Below, piece after piece: positions 1 through 9,393 of a stretch of DNA of 45,323 nt; within the stretch, counting starts at the first letter, position 1; each line of letters starts with the position of its first letter. Source of the stretch: Verrucomicrobiota bacterium. Lineage in GTDB: Bacteria > Verrucomicrobiota > Verrucomicrobiia > Limisphaerales > JADLHS01. The position numbers and the translations under genes were made by a program. The notes under the pieces were generated by a model. That model was given only the letters and a program-made list of their open reading frames with translations. It had not been told where the DNA came from and did no database searches. The stretch covers positions 1-45,323 of the forward strand of contig JANYBF010000286.1 of the NCBI GenBank assembly GCA_025360895.1. Direction: 5' to 3'.

Positions 1-74
1 CGGCAGTAAAAGCCATTTCCCCAAATGATTCGCTTCACAGATTTGAGGGGGAAATATCAAGGTGACTGGCTGAT

Positions 75-1277
75 ATGATCGGACAGCTTTGCACCTGCGA
101 TGTGGAAAATTTTGGCGATCTGCTCTATCCAATTATTTTTCGAAAGTTAGCCGAGCAGCACGGAATCGGCTCGGCCATTGTTCCTTTAAGTTTTTTCCCG
201 GGGCCAGCGCCTTGCGCGGCCGGCTTTGACGTCCGAGGAATCAATCAGGTTATCAAATCTCGCAGGCGGCGCATATCCGGCCTGGTCATTGGCGGCGGAG
301 ATGTCCTCCGGACCGACGCGGATACCTTGGCCACCCACTATGATTCAATTTTTGAAGACCGCGCCCGTCCGCCTTTCTGGTTCCGGATTAAGAAAAAATA
401 CTTTGGACGGCAGCATTTAAGAAATGAGTTTATCAAACGGTTCATGGGCTACAGTCTCATTGCGCCCTTTATTTTGGATAACGCAAACCACGCCAACTTC
501 GGCTCCATTGTGTATTGTTCCTGTGGGGTGCCGTTTAGTTTCCCTTCGCCCAAGTTCCGGGCCATCCGGGCGGCCTTTGAAGCGGCGGCGTTTGTTTATG
601 TGCGTGATGCCCCGTCCCGGGACAAGTTGCGGGAAGCCGGGGTGAGTCGGGACATTGAGGTTGCCCCCGATCTGATCGTCACCTTAAGCGATTTCTTCAA
701 CCAGGACCAAGAGCGGGTAAAAGGACTTGCCTTGCTTGCCAGCCACGGCGTTGACACGACAAAGGATATCATCTGTTTTCAGTCATGCCCGCAGCCGCCG
801 GAGAAGGCGCTGGAATTGTTGCAACAATTAACCGCGTTGAAAAAGAAACTGGGGGCCGAAATCATTCTTTTGCCAACGGGTTATTGCCACGGCGACGACT
901 TTTTTCTTCAGCAGCTCGCCGAACAATCCGGCGGCGCGCTGACCTGCATCAATACGCACTCGATCCGGGCCATGATTTCGGTAATCGCCGCTTGCAAGCT
1001 GTTTGTCGGCACCAGCATGCATGGTAATATCACCGCTTTTTCCTTTGGCATTCCCCACTTGTTCGGACCTATTGCGGTGGCTAAAGCAGAAGGCTTCCTC
1101 GACATCGTGGGACTCGGGGCTGATTTCAAACTGGCTTCGTGGTCGCAGCTTGTCGCCCAGCAGGCCATGGTCATGCGGTTACCCCCAGACTACTTTACAA
1201 CCCGCGCCGAAGCGGCAAAAGGGGCCGTGCATAAAACGATGGGGCATCTGTTTGCGACGTTGATCAAGCCTGATTGA
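75..1277 (+). CDS. Polysaccharide pyruvyl transferase family protein
   Basis: A 400-residue soluble protein of the polysaccharide pyruvyltransferase family, which adds pyruvyl ketals (or related groups) to sugars of exported glycans. Visible family signatures are ENFGDLL near the N-terminus (11-17), VIGGGDVL (71-78), YVRDAPS (175-181), APDL (197-200) and the SMHG motif (314-317) followed by ITAFSFGIPHL, where the His is part of the family's active site. Length is normal for the family. The ATG is preceded by AAGGTG about 10 bases upstream. It opens a glycan island, so a cell-surface polysaccharide or LPS role is likely. The acceptor cannot be told from sequence. It reads toward the convergent GT2 gene that ends at 1377. 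Confidence 0.85.
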   Translation: MIGQLCTCDVENFGDLLYPIIFRKLAEQHGIGSAIVPLSFFPGPAPCAAGFDVRGINQVIKSRRRRISGLVIGGGDVLRTDADTLATHYDSIFEDRARPPFWFRIKKKYFGRQHLRNEFIKRFMGYSLIAPFILDNANHANFGSIVYCSCGVPFSFPSPKFRAIRAAFEAAAFVYVRDAPSRDKLREAGVSRDIEVAPDLIVTLSDFFNQDQERVKGLALLASHGVDTTKDIICFQSCPQPPEKALELLQQLTALKKKLGAEIILLPTGYCHGDDFFLQQLAEQSGGALTCINTHSIRAMISVIAACKLFVGTSMHGNITAFSFGIPHLFGPIAVAKAEGFLDIVGLGADFKLASWSQLVAQQAMVMRLPPDYFTTRAEAAKGAVHKTMGHLFATLIKPD

Positions 1278-1376
1278 AATTACTCGGGCCGGCGTGGGAC
1301 GATTATCGACGACGCAAAATTTTTCACCAGAAATCTTGCCCGGACGGACCGGATGCCTTTCGTTGGGACAACTGCG

Positions 1377-2369
1377 CTAGGCTCCGGGATCCGGGTGCTG
1401 ACTGGGTGAAGACTCAGGTTTGGGAAGACGCGTTGGAACGTGGCGGCAGGCGAGTAAATACATTCCCAAGTGGCGTTTTAATTTTTCAATCGGACGGGTT
1501 ATTTTCCGCCACACCCAGAACAAGGCATACCAGCCCAGGCCAAGCGAATGCATCATCTCCCGGGTCAACGGTTCAACTTGCGCGCCATAATTTCTGCGCA
1601 AGCTGAAAATCTGCTTGAAAAACGCCTGCCGCGTCATGGCTGCCGCCACCCACGGCTTGGCATACCAGTTGGTGATCAGGAGCAGTCCATCATTAACGCT
1701 GCTCCGGCGATTCACGTTCGTCTGCTGATCGGCATGATGGCGAAAGGCACACAATGGTTCGGCTAGATAGGCGAATTGGCCTTGTTCCAAAAGGTGAAAC
1801 CACATGTCCAAGTCCAACAGTTGGGGCAGATGGGTTTCAAATCCCCGCGTCGCCTGCGCCCGCCGGAACATCACCACCGACGGCTCGCCAATCAGGTTGG
1901 CCTGTTCCAGACAATGGATGATTGTCTGCCGGCCGTCCATCACGCCGGGCCGAAAGTGATCGCGCACCTCGGTCACCCGTGAATGTTCGTCCAAGATTTG
2001 CGACGCTGATCCCACCAGGGAGGCTTCCGGGTGATCATCCAACATTTCCACCATGCGCCGCACCGCTGCGGGCGAAAGCAGCTTGTCATCCTGCAAGACA
2101 TATTTGATGTATTCGCCTTTTGCTTCATGGAGGCAGCGATTGAAATTCGCCGCCAGCCCCAGATTGCGTTCGTTTTTCCACCAGCGGATGCGGCGGTTTT
2201 CCGTCGCGTAACGCTGGATGAGCGCCCTGCTGCCATCGGTGGAGGCATCGTCCGCAATCAGAATTTCCATGTCCGGGAAATCCTGCGTGCGGACGGAATC
2301 CAAACATTCCGCCAGAAATTTTTCACCGTTATAGACCGGCACCAGCAAGCTGACTTTTGGGGCAGACAT
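1377..2369 (-). CDS. Glycosyltransferase family 2
   Basis: A 330-residue GT-A fold glycosyltransferase. The N-terminal nucleotide-sugar domain begins SLLVPVYNGEKFLAECLDSV (7-26), continues with ADDASTDGS (39-47) and RNLGLAANFN (68-77), and has QDD (93-95) in the place of the metal-binding DxD. The C-terminal third is basic and aromatic (LGWYALFWVWRKI), which suggests membrane association but not a clear helix. It is the last gene of a three-gene minus-strand run (GT9, GT2, GT2) and starts 6 bases after its upstream neighbour ends at 2376, so co-transcription is likely. It presumably transfers one sugar during O-antigen, LPS or capsule assembly. Donor and linkage cannot be assigned. Confidence 0.9.
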   Translation of the reverse strand: MSAPKVSLLVPVYNGEKFLAECLDSVRTQDFPDMEILIADDASTDGSRALIQRYATENRRIRWWKNERNLGLAANFNRCLHEAKGEYIKYVLQDDKLLSPAAVRRMVEMLDDHPEASLVGSASQILDEHSRVTEVRDHFRPGVMDGRQTIIHCLEQANLIGEPSVVMFRRAQATRGFETHLPQLLDLDMWFHLLEQGQFAYLAEPLCAFRHHADQQTNVNRRSSVNDGLLLITNWYAKPWVAAAMTRQAFFKQIFSLRRNYGAQVEPLTREMMHSLGLGWYALFWVWRKITRPIEKLKRHLGMYLLACRHVPTRLPKPESSPSQHPDPGA

Positions 2370-2375
2370 GCTACG

Positions 2376-3206
2376 CTATCGAAAAAACAGTTTTCCGCCT
2401 TGCCGGTGTTCCCGCAAGGTGTGGCCATGGCGCAATCGTTCGTTCCACACCCACCACGTTTCAATTAATTTTTGCCGCAAGCGTATCCACCGTCGCTGCG
2501 CCCAGTTTAATTTCCACTTCCGGCGGAAGTAGCCGGTCGTTTCGGCGCGGTGCGATCCCCGCTCGGCCACCACCGCTGTTCGCGTCACGCTGCCGAAATG
2601 ATGGATGTAGGCGTTGCCCCCCGTCGCCAGCTTGAAACCGGCGGCCCGCACGCGCCAAAAAAAATCGTCGTCCTCATAACCCCCTTTGGTGAAATTTTCG
2701 TCAAAACTGCCGGTGCTCGCAAACACGTCGCGCGCCACGATGAAACACGCGCCGGAAGCCCGGCCCCGGCGGGTGACGGTTTTCATCTGCGCCGTGAACT
2801 CCCGGGCGAAAGGGTGCAACGCATAATCCAGCTCGCCTTCGCCCATGGCCGGACTGGCAACGGCCAGGCTGTCTTTTTCCGCAAAAGCAATCAGGCTTTC
2901 CAGCCAGCCGGGCGGCGACACGGTATCGTTGTTCAAAAACACTGTCCACGGAGTCGTGCTGGCTTGAAAACCTTGATTCCAAGCGGCGGCGCATGCGCGG
3001 TTTTCCCGGTTGGTGATCACGCGCAGTGTGGGGCGGGTTTCGAGAAATTCCGCCGTGCCGTCCGTGGAAGCATTGTTGACCACGACGATCATGGCATCCG
3101 CATAACCGGCGGCGTTGAGACTGTCCAGACATTGCCGCGTGAAGCGTAGTTGGTTGTGAACCGGAATCACAATCGTGGCGTCTTTGAGCCGGGCTATTTC
3201 GTCCAT
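2376..3206 (-). CDS. Glycosyltransferase family 2 (rhamnosyltransferase-like)
   Basis: A 276-residue GT2 enzyme. I place the start at the ATG at 3206 because GAAGGA lies 8 bases upstream and the open frame further upstream would run into the GT9 gene ending at 3220. Motifs are TIVIPVHNQLRFTRQCLDSL (11-30), NNASTDG (44-50), LNNDT (91-95) as the metal site, and EDDDFFWRVRAAGF (178-191), the ED-containing acceptor/catalytic-base region typical of rhamnosyl- and related transferases. HHFGS (202-206) follows, as in many GT2 proteins of the WcaA/RfbN type. It is the middle gene of a minus-strand glycan run with 13-base and 6-base junctions. The exact sugar is not predictable. Confidence 0.88.
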   Translation of the reverse strand: MDEIARLKDATIVIPVHNQLRFTRQCLDSLNAAGYADAMIVVVNNASTDGTAEFLETRPTLRVITNRENRACAAAWNQGFQASTTPWTVFLNNDTVSPPGWLESLIAFAEKDSLAVASPAMGEGELDYALHPFAREFTAQMKTVTRRGRASGACFIVARDVFASTGSFDENFTKGGYEDDDFFWRVRAAGFKLATGGNAYIHHFGSVTRTAVVAERGSHRAETTGYFRRKWKLNWAQRRWIRLRQKLIETWWVWNERLRHGHTLREHRQGGKLFFR

Positions 3207-3219
3207 GGCAAAAAATCCT

Positions 3220-4320
3220 TCACGCTGAAATTTGGCTCGGGGCCAGCGGTGGTTCAAGCGTTTTGCCTAACACCGCGTTCACCGCTGCCTCGATTTCATT
3301 GACTGCCAGTCGGGCAAGACAATCGGCTCGTTGGGCCGTTGCGCATGGCGGCTCGCGCCGGTTCACGCAAACGCACGGCACGCTGAACACACGATGGGTT
3401 GCCCCGGCGGGCATCCACGCGTTTGCGTCATGGTAAGCCCGAAACAATGAGATCGTTGGCCGGCCCACGGCCACAGCCAGATGCAGCACCCCGGAATCCG
3501 CGCCCACATGCAACCGACAGCGTTGTACCACCGCCGCTAATTCGGCGATGCTCAAACCGATCAGGGTCTTCAAACTTCCACTCCGGACTTTTGCCGCCAA
3601 CGCCCGCAACCGCTCCTGCTCCCGTGGCTGGTTGCTGCCCGTGGCAATGATTTGCAATTGGGGATTGATCGCGAGTAAGCGCTGCACAAATTCGATCCAG
3701 TTTTCCAACGGCCATTCTTTTAGCGGACTGCTCGCACAGATTGAGAGATGAATGGCGCCAGCAGCCACGAGCGATTCTGCCTTTCGACTGGCTGCTTCCG
3801 GCAGCGACAAATCCCACCGGGGCGATGCGAGCCGCAAACCGCAGGCGGCCAGGACTTGTCGGCGCTGTTCAAACACCGGCAGCCCTGACGGCGGCGGCGG
3901 CACCCAGTTGGGAATGAGCCACGCATTCCAGAAATGTTTGCGTCCGGCGGCCTGCGCCACGCGCTGCCGCGCCCCGGTCAAGGCTGTCCAAATAATCGTC
4001 CGATCTGCGCCACTGAAATTGAACGCGAGATCAAAGCGCTCGCGCCGCAGCGCCCGGACGGTATCCCATTGCTGCCGCAACGTGCGCTGGCGGGGATCAA
4101 GTTCCACAGGCCACGCCCGCTGCACGCCTGGCACCAGTTGGAGCACGGCTTCGCCAACGGGCGTCGTCAAGACGTGTAATTCAGCTTGGGGATAGTGGTG
4201 GCTGATCTCCCGCAAAGCCGGGACGAGATGAATTGTGTCGCCCAAAAAACCAAAATCCACCACAATGATTTTGCGGGCGTTACCTGACTCGCGGTAAAAA
4301 CTGGCGGGCGGCGCTGACAT
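3220..4320 (-). CDS. Glycosyltransferase family 9 (heptosyltransferase-like)
   Basis: A 366-residue GT-B fold enzyme of the ADP-heptose:LPS heptosyltransferase family. The N-terminal Rossmann half opens with KIIVVDFGFLGDTIHLVPAL (17-36), the classic 'G.LGD.....P.l' GT9 signature. The C-terminal half holds the donor-binding region HVGADSGVLHLAVAVGRPTI (about 268-288), matching the conserved D-sG..H.a of GT9. A segment CASSPLKEWPLENW (about 203) matches the 'k.Wp...w' motif. It would add heptose or another sugar to the inner core of lipopolysaccharide on the cytoplasmic side. It leads a three-gene minus-strand run and is divergent from the GT2 gene starting at 4356, with only a 35-base gap, so promoters for both directions must lie within the coding ends. 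Confidence 0.9.
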   Translation of the reverse strand: MSAPPASFYRESGNARKIIVVDFGFLGDTIHLVPALREISHHYPQAELHVLTTPVGEAVLQLVPGVQRAWPVELDPRQRTLRQQWDTVRALRRERFDLAFNFSGADRTIIWTALTGARQRVAQAAGRKHFWNAWLIPNWVPPPPSGLPVFEQRRQVLAACGLRLASPRWDLSLPEAASRKAESLVAAGAIHLSICASSPLKEWPLENWIEFVQRLLAINPQLQIIATGSNQPREQERLRALAAKVRSGSLKTLIGLSIAELAAVVQRCRLHVGADSGVLHLAVAVGRPTISLFRAYHDANAWMPAGATHRVFSVPCVCVNRREPPCATAQRADCLARLAVNEIEAAVNAVLGKTLEPPLAPSQISA

Positions 4321-4355
4321 TATTCAATGGCACAGCTAATCTCAAAGACGCGTTG

Positions 4356-5141
4356 ATGACGATGCAAAAATCACAGTCCGTCTCCGTTTGCATGGTTTCT
4401 GGCGCCGAGGCCCATCGGATTGGCCGGGCGCTCGAAAGCGTGGCTGCCTGGGCGGGCGAAATCATCATCGTGCTGAATGAAGATGTCCGCGACGGTCCGG
4501 AGGAAATTGCCCGGGGCTTCGGCGCGAAAGTATTTCGCGAACCGTGGAAAGGTTTTATCGGACAGAAGAATTCAGCGGCCGAAAAATGCACCGGAGCCTG
4601 GTTGCTAAATCTGGATGCGGACGAAGTTGTACCGCCCGCACTGGCCGCCGAGATTCGCCAAGTCGTCGGGCAGACTGATGGGCGGCGGGCCGCGTATGAA
4701 TTTCCACGGTGTACTTATTATTGTGGGCGCTGGATTCGGCATGGCGATTGGTATCCCGACCGGGTGTTGCGTCTGTATCGAACCGGAACAGCGCACTGGG
4801 CCGGCGAAGAGCCGCATGCGCACCTCGAGGTCCGGGGACTGGTTGGCCGCCTGCATTCGGACTTGTTGCATTTTAGCAATGAAAGCATCGCCCGCCAGAT
4901 TGCCAAGATTGCGCCCTACCATTCCGATTTCGTAAAGCGCCGCCTTGCCGCGGGCAAGGCCACCGGCTTTTTCGAGCTGGCGGTACGACCGCCGTGGCGA
5001 TTTCTGCGCGCTTACTTCCTGCGGTTGGGCTTTCTCGACGGCTGGCCGGGCTTCTACATCGCGGGACTCAGCGCCTTCTCCACGCTCACCCGATATGCGC
5101 TGGTGTCCGAAGCCAAACTTCCAAAGCCGACTTCACCATGA
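4356..5141 (+). CDS. Glycosyltransferase family 2 (WaaE/KdtX-like core transferase)
   Basis: A 261-residue GT2 protein resembling the LPS inner-core beta-1,4-glucosyltransferase group. It begins SVSVCMVSGAEAHRIGRALE (8-27). WKGFIGQKN (64-72) followed by NLDADEVV (85-92) is the hallmark of this subgroup, with DAD as metal site. The central region has CTYYCGRWIRHGDWYPDRVL, another typical stretch. An ATG at 4356 is preferred over TTG at 4353; another ATG lies at 4362. The stop overlaps the next start as ATGA at 5138-5141, so translation is probably coupled. It is the first gene of the plus-strand run 4356-8081. Confidence 0.88.
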   Translation: MTMQKSQSVSVCMVSGAEAHRIGRALESVAAWAGEIIIVLNEDVRDGPEEIARGFGAKVFREPWKGFIGQKNSAAEKCTGAWLLNLDADEVVPPALAAEIRQVVGQTDGRRAAYEFPRCTYYCGRWIRHGDWYPDRVLRLYRTGTAHWAGEEPHAHLEVRGLVGRLHSDLLHFSNESIARQIAKIAPYHSDFVKRRLAAGKATGFFELAVRPPWRFLRAYFLRLGFLDGWPGFYIAGLSAFSTLTRYALVSEAKLPKPTSP

Positions 5142-5950
5142 AGCCCGCTGGCTCACTGGCACTCATTATCAACACGTTCAACCAGCCCGAATACTTGGGG
5201 CGGGTTTTGGCGGCGGTCGCGCGCCAGACGCGGCGGCCCGATGAAGTTTTGCTGGCCGACGATGGCTCCGGTGGCGAGACCCGTGCGGTGTTCGAACAAT
5301 GGGCTGGCGGCCAATCATTTCGTGCCGAACATGTCTGGCAAAAGAACGAAGGCTTTCGCCGTGCTCGCATTCTCAACGCGGCCATCGCCCGGGTCCGCAG
5401 CGATTATCTGGTATTCCTCGATGGTGACACGGTGCCGCATCCCCGCTTTGTGACCGACCATCAGGCGCTGGCCATTGATGGGTTTTTCGTGCAGGGCCAC
5501 CGGGCCTTGATCGGGCAGCGCGCGGCGGAATGGTTTGGGAAAAATGATTTTGCCACCGACCGTTTCCGCGCATTGCGGTCGGGGCAACTCAGCGGCTGGA
5601 AACACGCATTTCACTGGCCGCGTCCGCTGCGCCGGGTCCGCCATGACTTGAACGGCATTCGCGGTTGCAACCTCGGGATCTGGCGCCAGGACCTGGTTCG
5701 CGTCAATGGCTACAACGAGACCTTCATCGGCTGGGGCCGGGAGGATTCGGAGCTGGCCCTGCGGTTGATGAACAGCGGGCGGCGGCGGCGCGACGTTCGC
5801 GGTTGGGCGCTGTGCTATCATTTGTGGCATCCGCCCGCGAGCCGGGGCAACCTGAGCGCCAACGACCGGTTGCTGGAGGCAACGCAACACGAGGGCGCGA
5901 CCCGTTGCGAACACGGGCTGGCTCAGCACCTCCCAGCAAAAACCATGTGA
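5138..5950 (+). CDS. Glycosyltransferase family 2 with Glyco_transf_7C-like C-terminus
   Basis: A 270-residue GT2 enzyme. The ATG at 5138 overlaps the previous stop (ATGA), which fixes the start although the frame is open further upstream. The N-terminal domain has SLALIINTFNQPEYLGRVLA (6-25), LLADDGSGG (38-46) and DGDTVPHPRF (95-104) as metal site. The C-terminal domain has FIGWGREDSELALRL (196-210), the galactosyltransferase/chondroitin-synthase-type acceptor motif, then LWHPPASRGNLSAND. This C-terminal arrangement is common in bacterial GT2 proteins of LPS and capsule loci. Coupled to both neighbours (ATGA before, GTGA after). Confidence 0.88.
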   Translation: MKPAGSLALIINTFNQPEYLGRVLAAVARQTRRPDEVLLADDGSGGETRAVFEQWAGGQSFRAEHVWQKNEGFRRARILNAAIARVRSDYLVFLDGDTVPHPRFVTDHQALAIDGFFVQGHRALIGQRAAEWFGKNDFATDRFRALRSGQLSGWKHAFHWPRPLRRVRHDLNGIRGCNLGIWRQDLVRVNGYNETFIGWGREDSELALRLMNSGRRRRDVRGWALCYHLWHPPASRGNLSANDRLLEATQHEGATRCEHGLAQHLPAKTM

Positions 5951-7131
5951 CCCCCATCGCCGACACCACAGCCTTTCCCCTCCGGGTGCTGCATCTCAAC
6001 TCGCAGCTCACCGGCGGAGGCACGGACGACCAGTGCGTCAAGCTCGCCCACGGCTTGCAACGACTCGGCCACCAAGTTTGGTTGACCGGGCCAGCGGAAC
6101 GCGAGTTTTCTAAAATCATCCGCGATCTCGGGATCCCTTTTCACGCCACGCCGCCGGAGGGGCCGCTTAAACTGCGCTTCATGCTCGACGTCGCGCGGTT
6201 CATCCGGCGTGAAAAAATCCAAATTGTCCACGGCCACCACGGAAGCGACCTTTGGCCGACGGTGCTGGCGGTGCGGCTCTCCGGCCGGCGACCAAAAATT
6301 GTTCTTACGCGGCATCTGGCCAAAAGTCCGAGTTCGTGGTTTAGCCGCCTTTTCTTGCTGGGCCAATGCGACGCGCTTATCGCCGTTTCGAACTTTGTCG
6401 CCCGCGTGTTGCGCGAAGGTGTTTATGAACCAGATTCGCCCGAACCGGAGCGCCGCCGCCGACCGCCCATGCGCGGCGACCACCGCAAAATTCACGTCAT
6501 TCACGGCGGCATTGACACCGAACGTTTTCGCCCGCTGGAAGCTTCTGCGCAGCGGCGCACATGGGGGCTTGAGCCGGAGCATTTCGCGTTTGGCGTCGTG
6601 GGCGGTTACCAACTACCGCGCGGGAAAGGGCAACGCGAATTTCTCCAGGCGGCGGCGAAGATTCACCCGCAATTGCCGCGCACCCGCTTTCTGATCGTGG
6701 GGCGGGGGAGCATGGAGGATGTTTTGCGCGCCGACATTCAGCGGCTGGGTTTGGCGGGCAAGGCCTGGTTGACGGGCCAATGCGCCGACATGCCCGCCGG
6801 GATGAATGCGCTGGATTGCCTGGTGCATCCGCAAATCGGCACGGAGGCCTTTCCGGGGGTGGTGCTGGAGGCGCAGGCGTGCGGCAAGCCGGTGATTGCC
6901 TCCGCCCTGGACGGCATTCCGGAGGCGGTTACCGCAGGTGCTTATGGTCAACTCGTCCCGCCGGAGGACATCAACGCCTTGGCGGAAGCAATGCGCGCGC
7001 TGACGTTCCAGAGCGTGAGTAAAGAGGCGCGCGCTGAATTAAACCGTAAAGTGAGCGCTGGTTTTTCACAGGAGGTAAACACGAGGAAGGTAGCCGCATT
7101 TTATCAACTTCTTTTTGGAAATGAAAAATGA
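5947..7131 (+). CDS. Glycosyltransferase family 4
   Basis: A GT-B, GT4-type glycosyltransferase of 394 residues if started at the GTG at 5947, which overlaps the previous stop as GTGA. The frame is open about 280 bases further upstream, but that part lies on top of the preceding gene and has no family similarity. Signatures are LRVLHLNSQLTGGGTDDQCV (12-31), the acceptor-side start typical of GT4, VIHGGIDTERFRPL in the linker, and EAFPGVVLEAQACGKPVI (about 297-314), the E-x7-E nucleotide-sugar site. DGIPEAV and GQLVPPEDINALAEAM close the C-terminal Rossmann half. Glyco-island function; sugar unknown. Its stop overlaps the next start (ATGA at 7128). Confidence 0.88.
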   Translation: MTPIADTTAFPLRVLHLNSQLTGGGTDDQCVKLAHGLQRLGHQVWLTGPAEREFSKIIRDLGIPFHATPPEGPLKLRFMLDVARFIRREKIQIVHGHHGSDLWPTVLAVRLSGRRPKIVLTRHLAKSPSSWFSRLFLLGQCDALIAVSNFVARVLREGVYEPDSPEPERRRRPPMRGDHRKIHVIHGGIDTERFRPLEASAQRRTWGLEPEHFAFGVVGGYQLPRGKGQREFLQAAAKIHPQLPRTRFLIVGRGSMEDVLRADIQRLGLAGKAWLTGQCADMPAGMNALDCLVHPQIGTEAFPGVVLEAQACGKPVIASALDGIPEAVTAGAYGQLVPPEDINALAEAMRALTFQSVSKEARAELNRKVSAGFSQEVNTRKVAAFYQLLFGNEK

Positions 7132-8081
7132 GCAAGCTTGGGGAAAAGGACTTGCCGCCAGCGTCCGGGCGCGGCTTAATGCTGCCCATGTCTTCTGAAT
7201 TGAAACCGGTTGGCAAATCATCTTGGCCGGCGCCCGAGGAATTGGTGCGGGATATCGTCAGCGACATCAACGCCAATCCGGTGGATTTGTTGTCCGCCGT
7301 GGCAGGGACGGGGGCGGGCGAGCGGCGCTATCTCGAGATACTGAGCCCGCAGTACGTGCGGACACTCAAAGAACTCGAGCAAATTCTCGCGGAGCGATCC
7401 CAACGGAAGCCCTCGGAAGTGCGCGTGCTGGAGATTGGCTCCTTTCTCGGCGTGCTTTGTTTCGCCCTGCGGAAAGTGGGTTTTCAGGTGACGGCTCAGG
7501 ACATCCCCGAGTTTCAAAACAATCCGCGCTTACAGGAGCGTTATCAGCGGGCCGGCATCGAGTGCGTTGCAGCCAATTTGAAGCGCCATCATTTTCCTTA
7601 CCCGGACGCGCATTTCGATTTCGTCATCATGTGCGAGACGCTCGAACACCTGAACTTCAATCCGCTGCCGGTGGTCAAGGAAATCAATCGTGTGATGAAG
7701 CCCGGGGGGCTGCTTTACCTGACCGTGCCGAACCAGCTCTCAGCCGGCAACCGGTTACGGCTGTTGCGGGGCGAAACCATTCAGGCGTCGGTCGAGCAGT
7801 TCTACCAGCAGCTCGACCTGCGCCAGAATATGATTGTGGGTTTGCACTGGCGGGAATACTCCAAGGCGGAGCTGTTCGAGTTGCTGGAACCCATGGGCTT
7901 CAAGATTCGGCGTCACTACTTTTACCAGGAGGACAAACGCTACCGATACAAACGGCTCAAGTTCAGTTTCAAGGATGTGCTCGGAGAGTTCTTCCCTTCT
8001 TTGCGGCCAAGCAATGTGGTGTTGGCGGAAAAGGTGGCCGAGGATCAGCACACCTTCGATGTAACCGACGCGCTCACCTGA
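7128..8081 (+). CDS. Class I SAM-dependent methyltransferase
   Basis: A 317-residue protein with a class I methyltransferase core. VLEIGSFLGVLCFAL (about 100-114) is motif I, the SAM-binding glycine loop. AQDIPE is the acidic end of strand 2, and FVIMCETLEHL (about 165-175) with VVKEINRVMKPGGLLYLTVPN is the motif seen in UbiE/Methyltransf_11 and Methyltransf_25 proteins. About 95 N-terminal residues precede the core and about 90 follow, with a basic tyrosine-rich segment (HYFYQEDKRYRYKRLKF). ATG overlaps the preceding GT4 stop. In this setting it probably methylates a sugar or glycolipid, but a small-molecule role is not excluded. It is the last gene of the coupled run that starts at 4356. 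Confidence 0.82.
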   Translation: MSKLGEKDLPPASGRGLMLPMSSELKPVGKSSWPAPEELVRDIVSDINANPVDLLSAVAGTGAGERRYLEILSPQYVRTLKELEQILAERSQRKPSEVRVLEIGSFLGVLCFALRKVGFQVTAQDIPEFQNNPRLQERYQRAGIECVAANLKRHHFPYPDAHFDFVIMCETLEHLNFNPLPVVKEINRVMKPGGLLYLTVPNQLSAGNRLRLLRGETIQASVEQFYQQLDLRQNMIVGLHWREYSKAELFELLEPMGFKIRRHYFYQEDKRYRYKRLKFSFKDVLGEFFPSLRPSNVVLAEKVAEDQHTFDVTDALT

Positions 8082-8144
8082 CTACGGAACTCAATCTGCC
8101 CCGGCCAACGGCCATCGGATCGCCGCCGCCGGGCGCCACGCGTC

Positions 8145-9146
8145 TCAATAAAAATCCACTTTCTTGCTACTCAACGACGAGGGACCATCGCTAATTGCGC
8201 TCCGCAGGCGCATCCGGTGGGGTGCATTACGTTTCACTAGCATCCACCGCCGGAACCACCGTCTTTCTCGTGCCGCCAGCGGCGGCGTGGGGTCGGCAAA
8301 AATCCGGCCAAAAAAATCCCGAATCCGGTTAGGGTCAAAATACTCGTTCGGCCGGTTGGCTTTGAAATACGGTTCGCGCAGGTACTGGAGGTAAAGGGCA
8401 TCGTTGCGATCCACGTCGGCGACCTGGGCGGCCAGTGCCGCCAGCGATGGGAAATCGTTGGCATTGATGAAACTCTTCGGGTTGAACTCCTCCACCACCC
8501 GCGGATTACCCCAGTAGATTGGAATACACCGCGCACTCATGGCTTCGGCAATTTTTTCCGTAGTGTAGCCGGGAACGGATTCGTTCTCGAACGCCATGTA
8601 AAACTTGTATGGCGTCAGAAACTCCAATTTGGCCTGCGGATCGAATGGTACAACAAAGCCGAGGTTGTTCAGTGCTTTGCCGCCGGCATCCACGCGCTTA
8701 TAGCGTGAGAGCAGGTGAAAAAATTGCCCCCGGTGTTCGGTTTTACGATTCAAATAGCTCGAGAAGAAGCAGCAAAATTTGGTTTTCCGGGGAAACCACT
8801 CTTCGGCTTCGTCCGGCGATCTCACCAAGTCTTCGGCCTGCACCCAGTTGGCGTAGAGCGGGAGGCGCAAGTGACGCGGGTCGTCCAGGAGGTGATGGGT
8901 TAGCGCGTAGTCACATTCGCGCCAGTTGGGGGCGTACACCTCACTGGTCCAAAAAATTTTTTTGCAGGTATAGAGCCTATGAACATTCGAGTTATGCGAA
9001 TAGATTAGGAAATCCGGATCGTCCGTTACCCGTACGGGGAACCGTTCCCGAAGCAGGTTAAAGAAATAATAGCTCTCCTTCGGTTGGACGTGGCCGAAGT
9101 CAGTGAAATCAATGTTGATCTGGGACACAGCGTCCGGATTGTTCAT
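8145..9146 (-). CDS. Glycosyltransferase family 10 (alpha-1,3-fucosyltransferase-like)
   Basis: A 333-residue protein of the GT10 fucosyltransferase family. The C-terminal half carries the strongest GT10 signature: FYMAFENESVPGYTTEKIAE followed by AMSARCIPIYWGNPRVVEEF, the GDP-fucose binding region shared by bacterial and eukaryotic alpha-1,3/1,4-fucosyltransferases. Upstream, WTSEVYAPNW matches the typical 'w.tgE' acceptor-side motif, and KFCCFFSSYLN matches the R-F/CF..SN segment. ATG at 9146 is chosen over TTG at 9152. It faces convergently the methyltransferase ending at 8081. It implies fucosylated (or related deoxy-sugar) surface glycans, possibly Lewis-type structures; that outcome is inference. 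Confidence 0.87.
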   Translation of the reverse strand: MNNPDAVSQINIDFTDFGHVQPKESYYFFNLLRERFPVRVTDDPDFLIYSHNSNVHRLYTCKKIFWTSEVYAPNWRECDYALTHHLLDDPRHLRLPLYANWVQAEDLVRSPDEAEEWFPRKTKFCCFFSSYLNRKTEHRGQFFHLLSRYKRVDAGGKALNNLGFVVPFDPQAKLEFLTPYKFYMAFENESVPGYTTEKIAEAMSARCIPIYWGNPRVVEEFNPKSFINANDFPSLAALAAQVADVDRNDALYLQYLREPYFKANRPNEYFDPNRIRDFFGRIFADPTPPLAARERRWFRRWMLVKRNAPHRMRLRSAISDGPSSLSSKKVDFY

Positions 9147-9393
9147 CAGCAATGCACGCTACCGCAAGCCTCCATCCGTCGTCAAAAGCGAAACCGGGCT
9201 GTGGTAAAACGGCGTCGCGCCTGAGAATCCGCGCCTGCCGCGAACACGCACAACGTGCTAACCCTCTGTCGCAGCGCGATGAAATCAGTATCCGCGCGCG
9301 AATTCAACGCATGTTCTTTGTTCTTGCTCTTGCCGTGGATGTGACGACGCGCCCGGCTCATACCCAAACCTCGGGACAAATCTGGCGCGGTCA
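9147..9393. other. Intergenic region between divergent genes
   Basis: About 247 bases between the GT10 gene (minus) and the broken FkbM gene (plus). It should hold the promoters of both. I see no convincing -35/-10 pair, hairpin or open frame with family similarity. Confidence 0.4.
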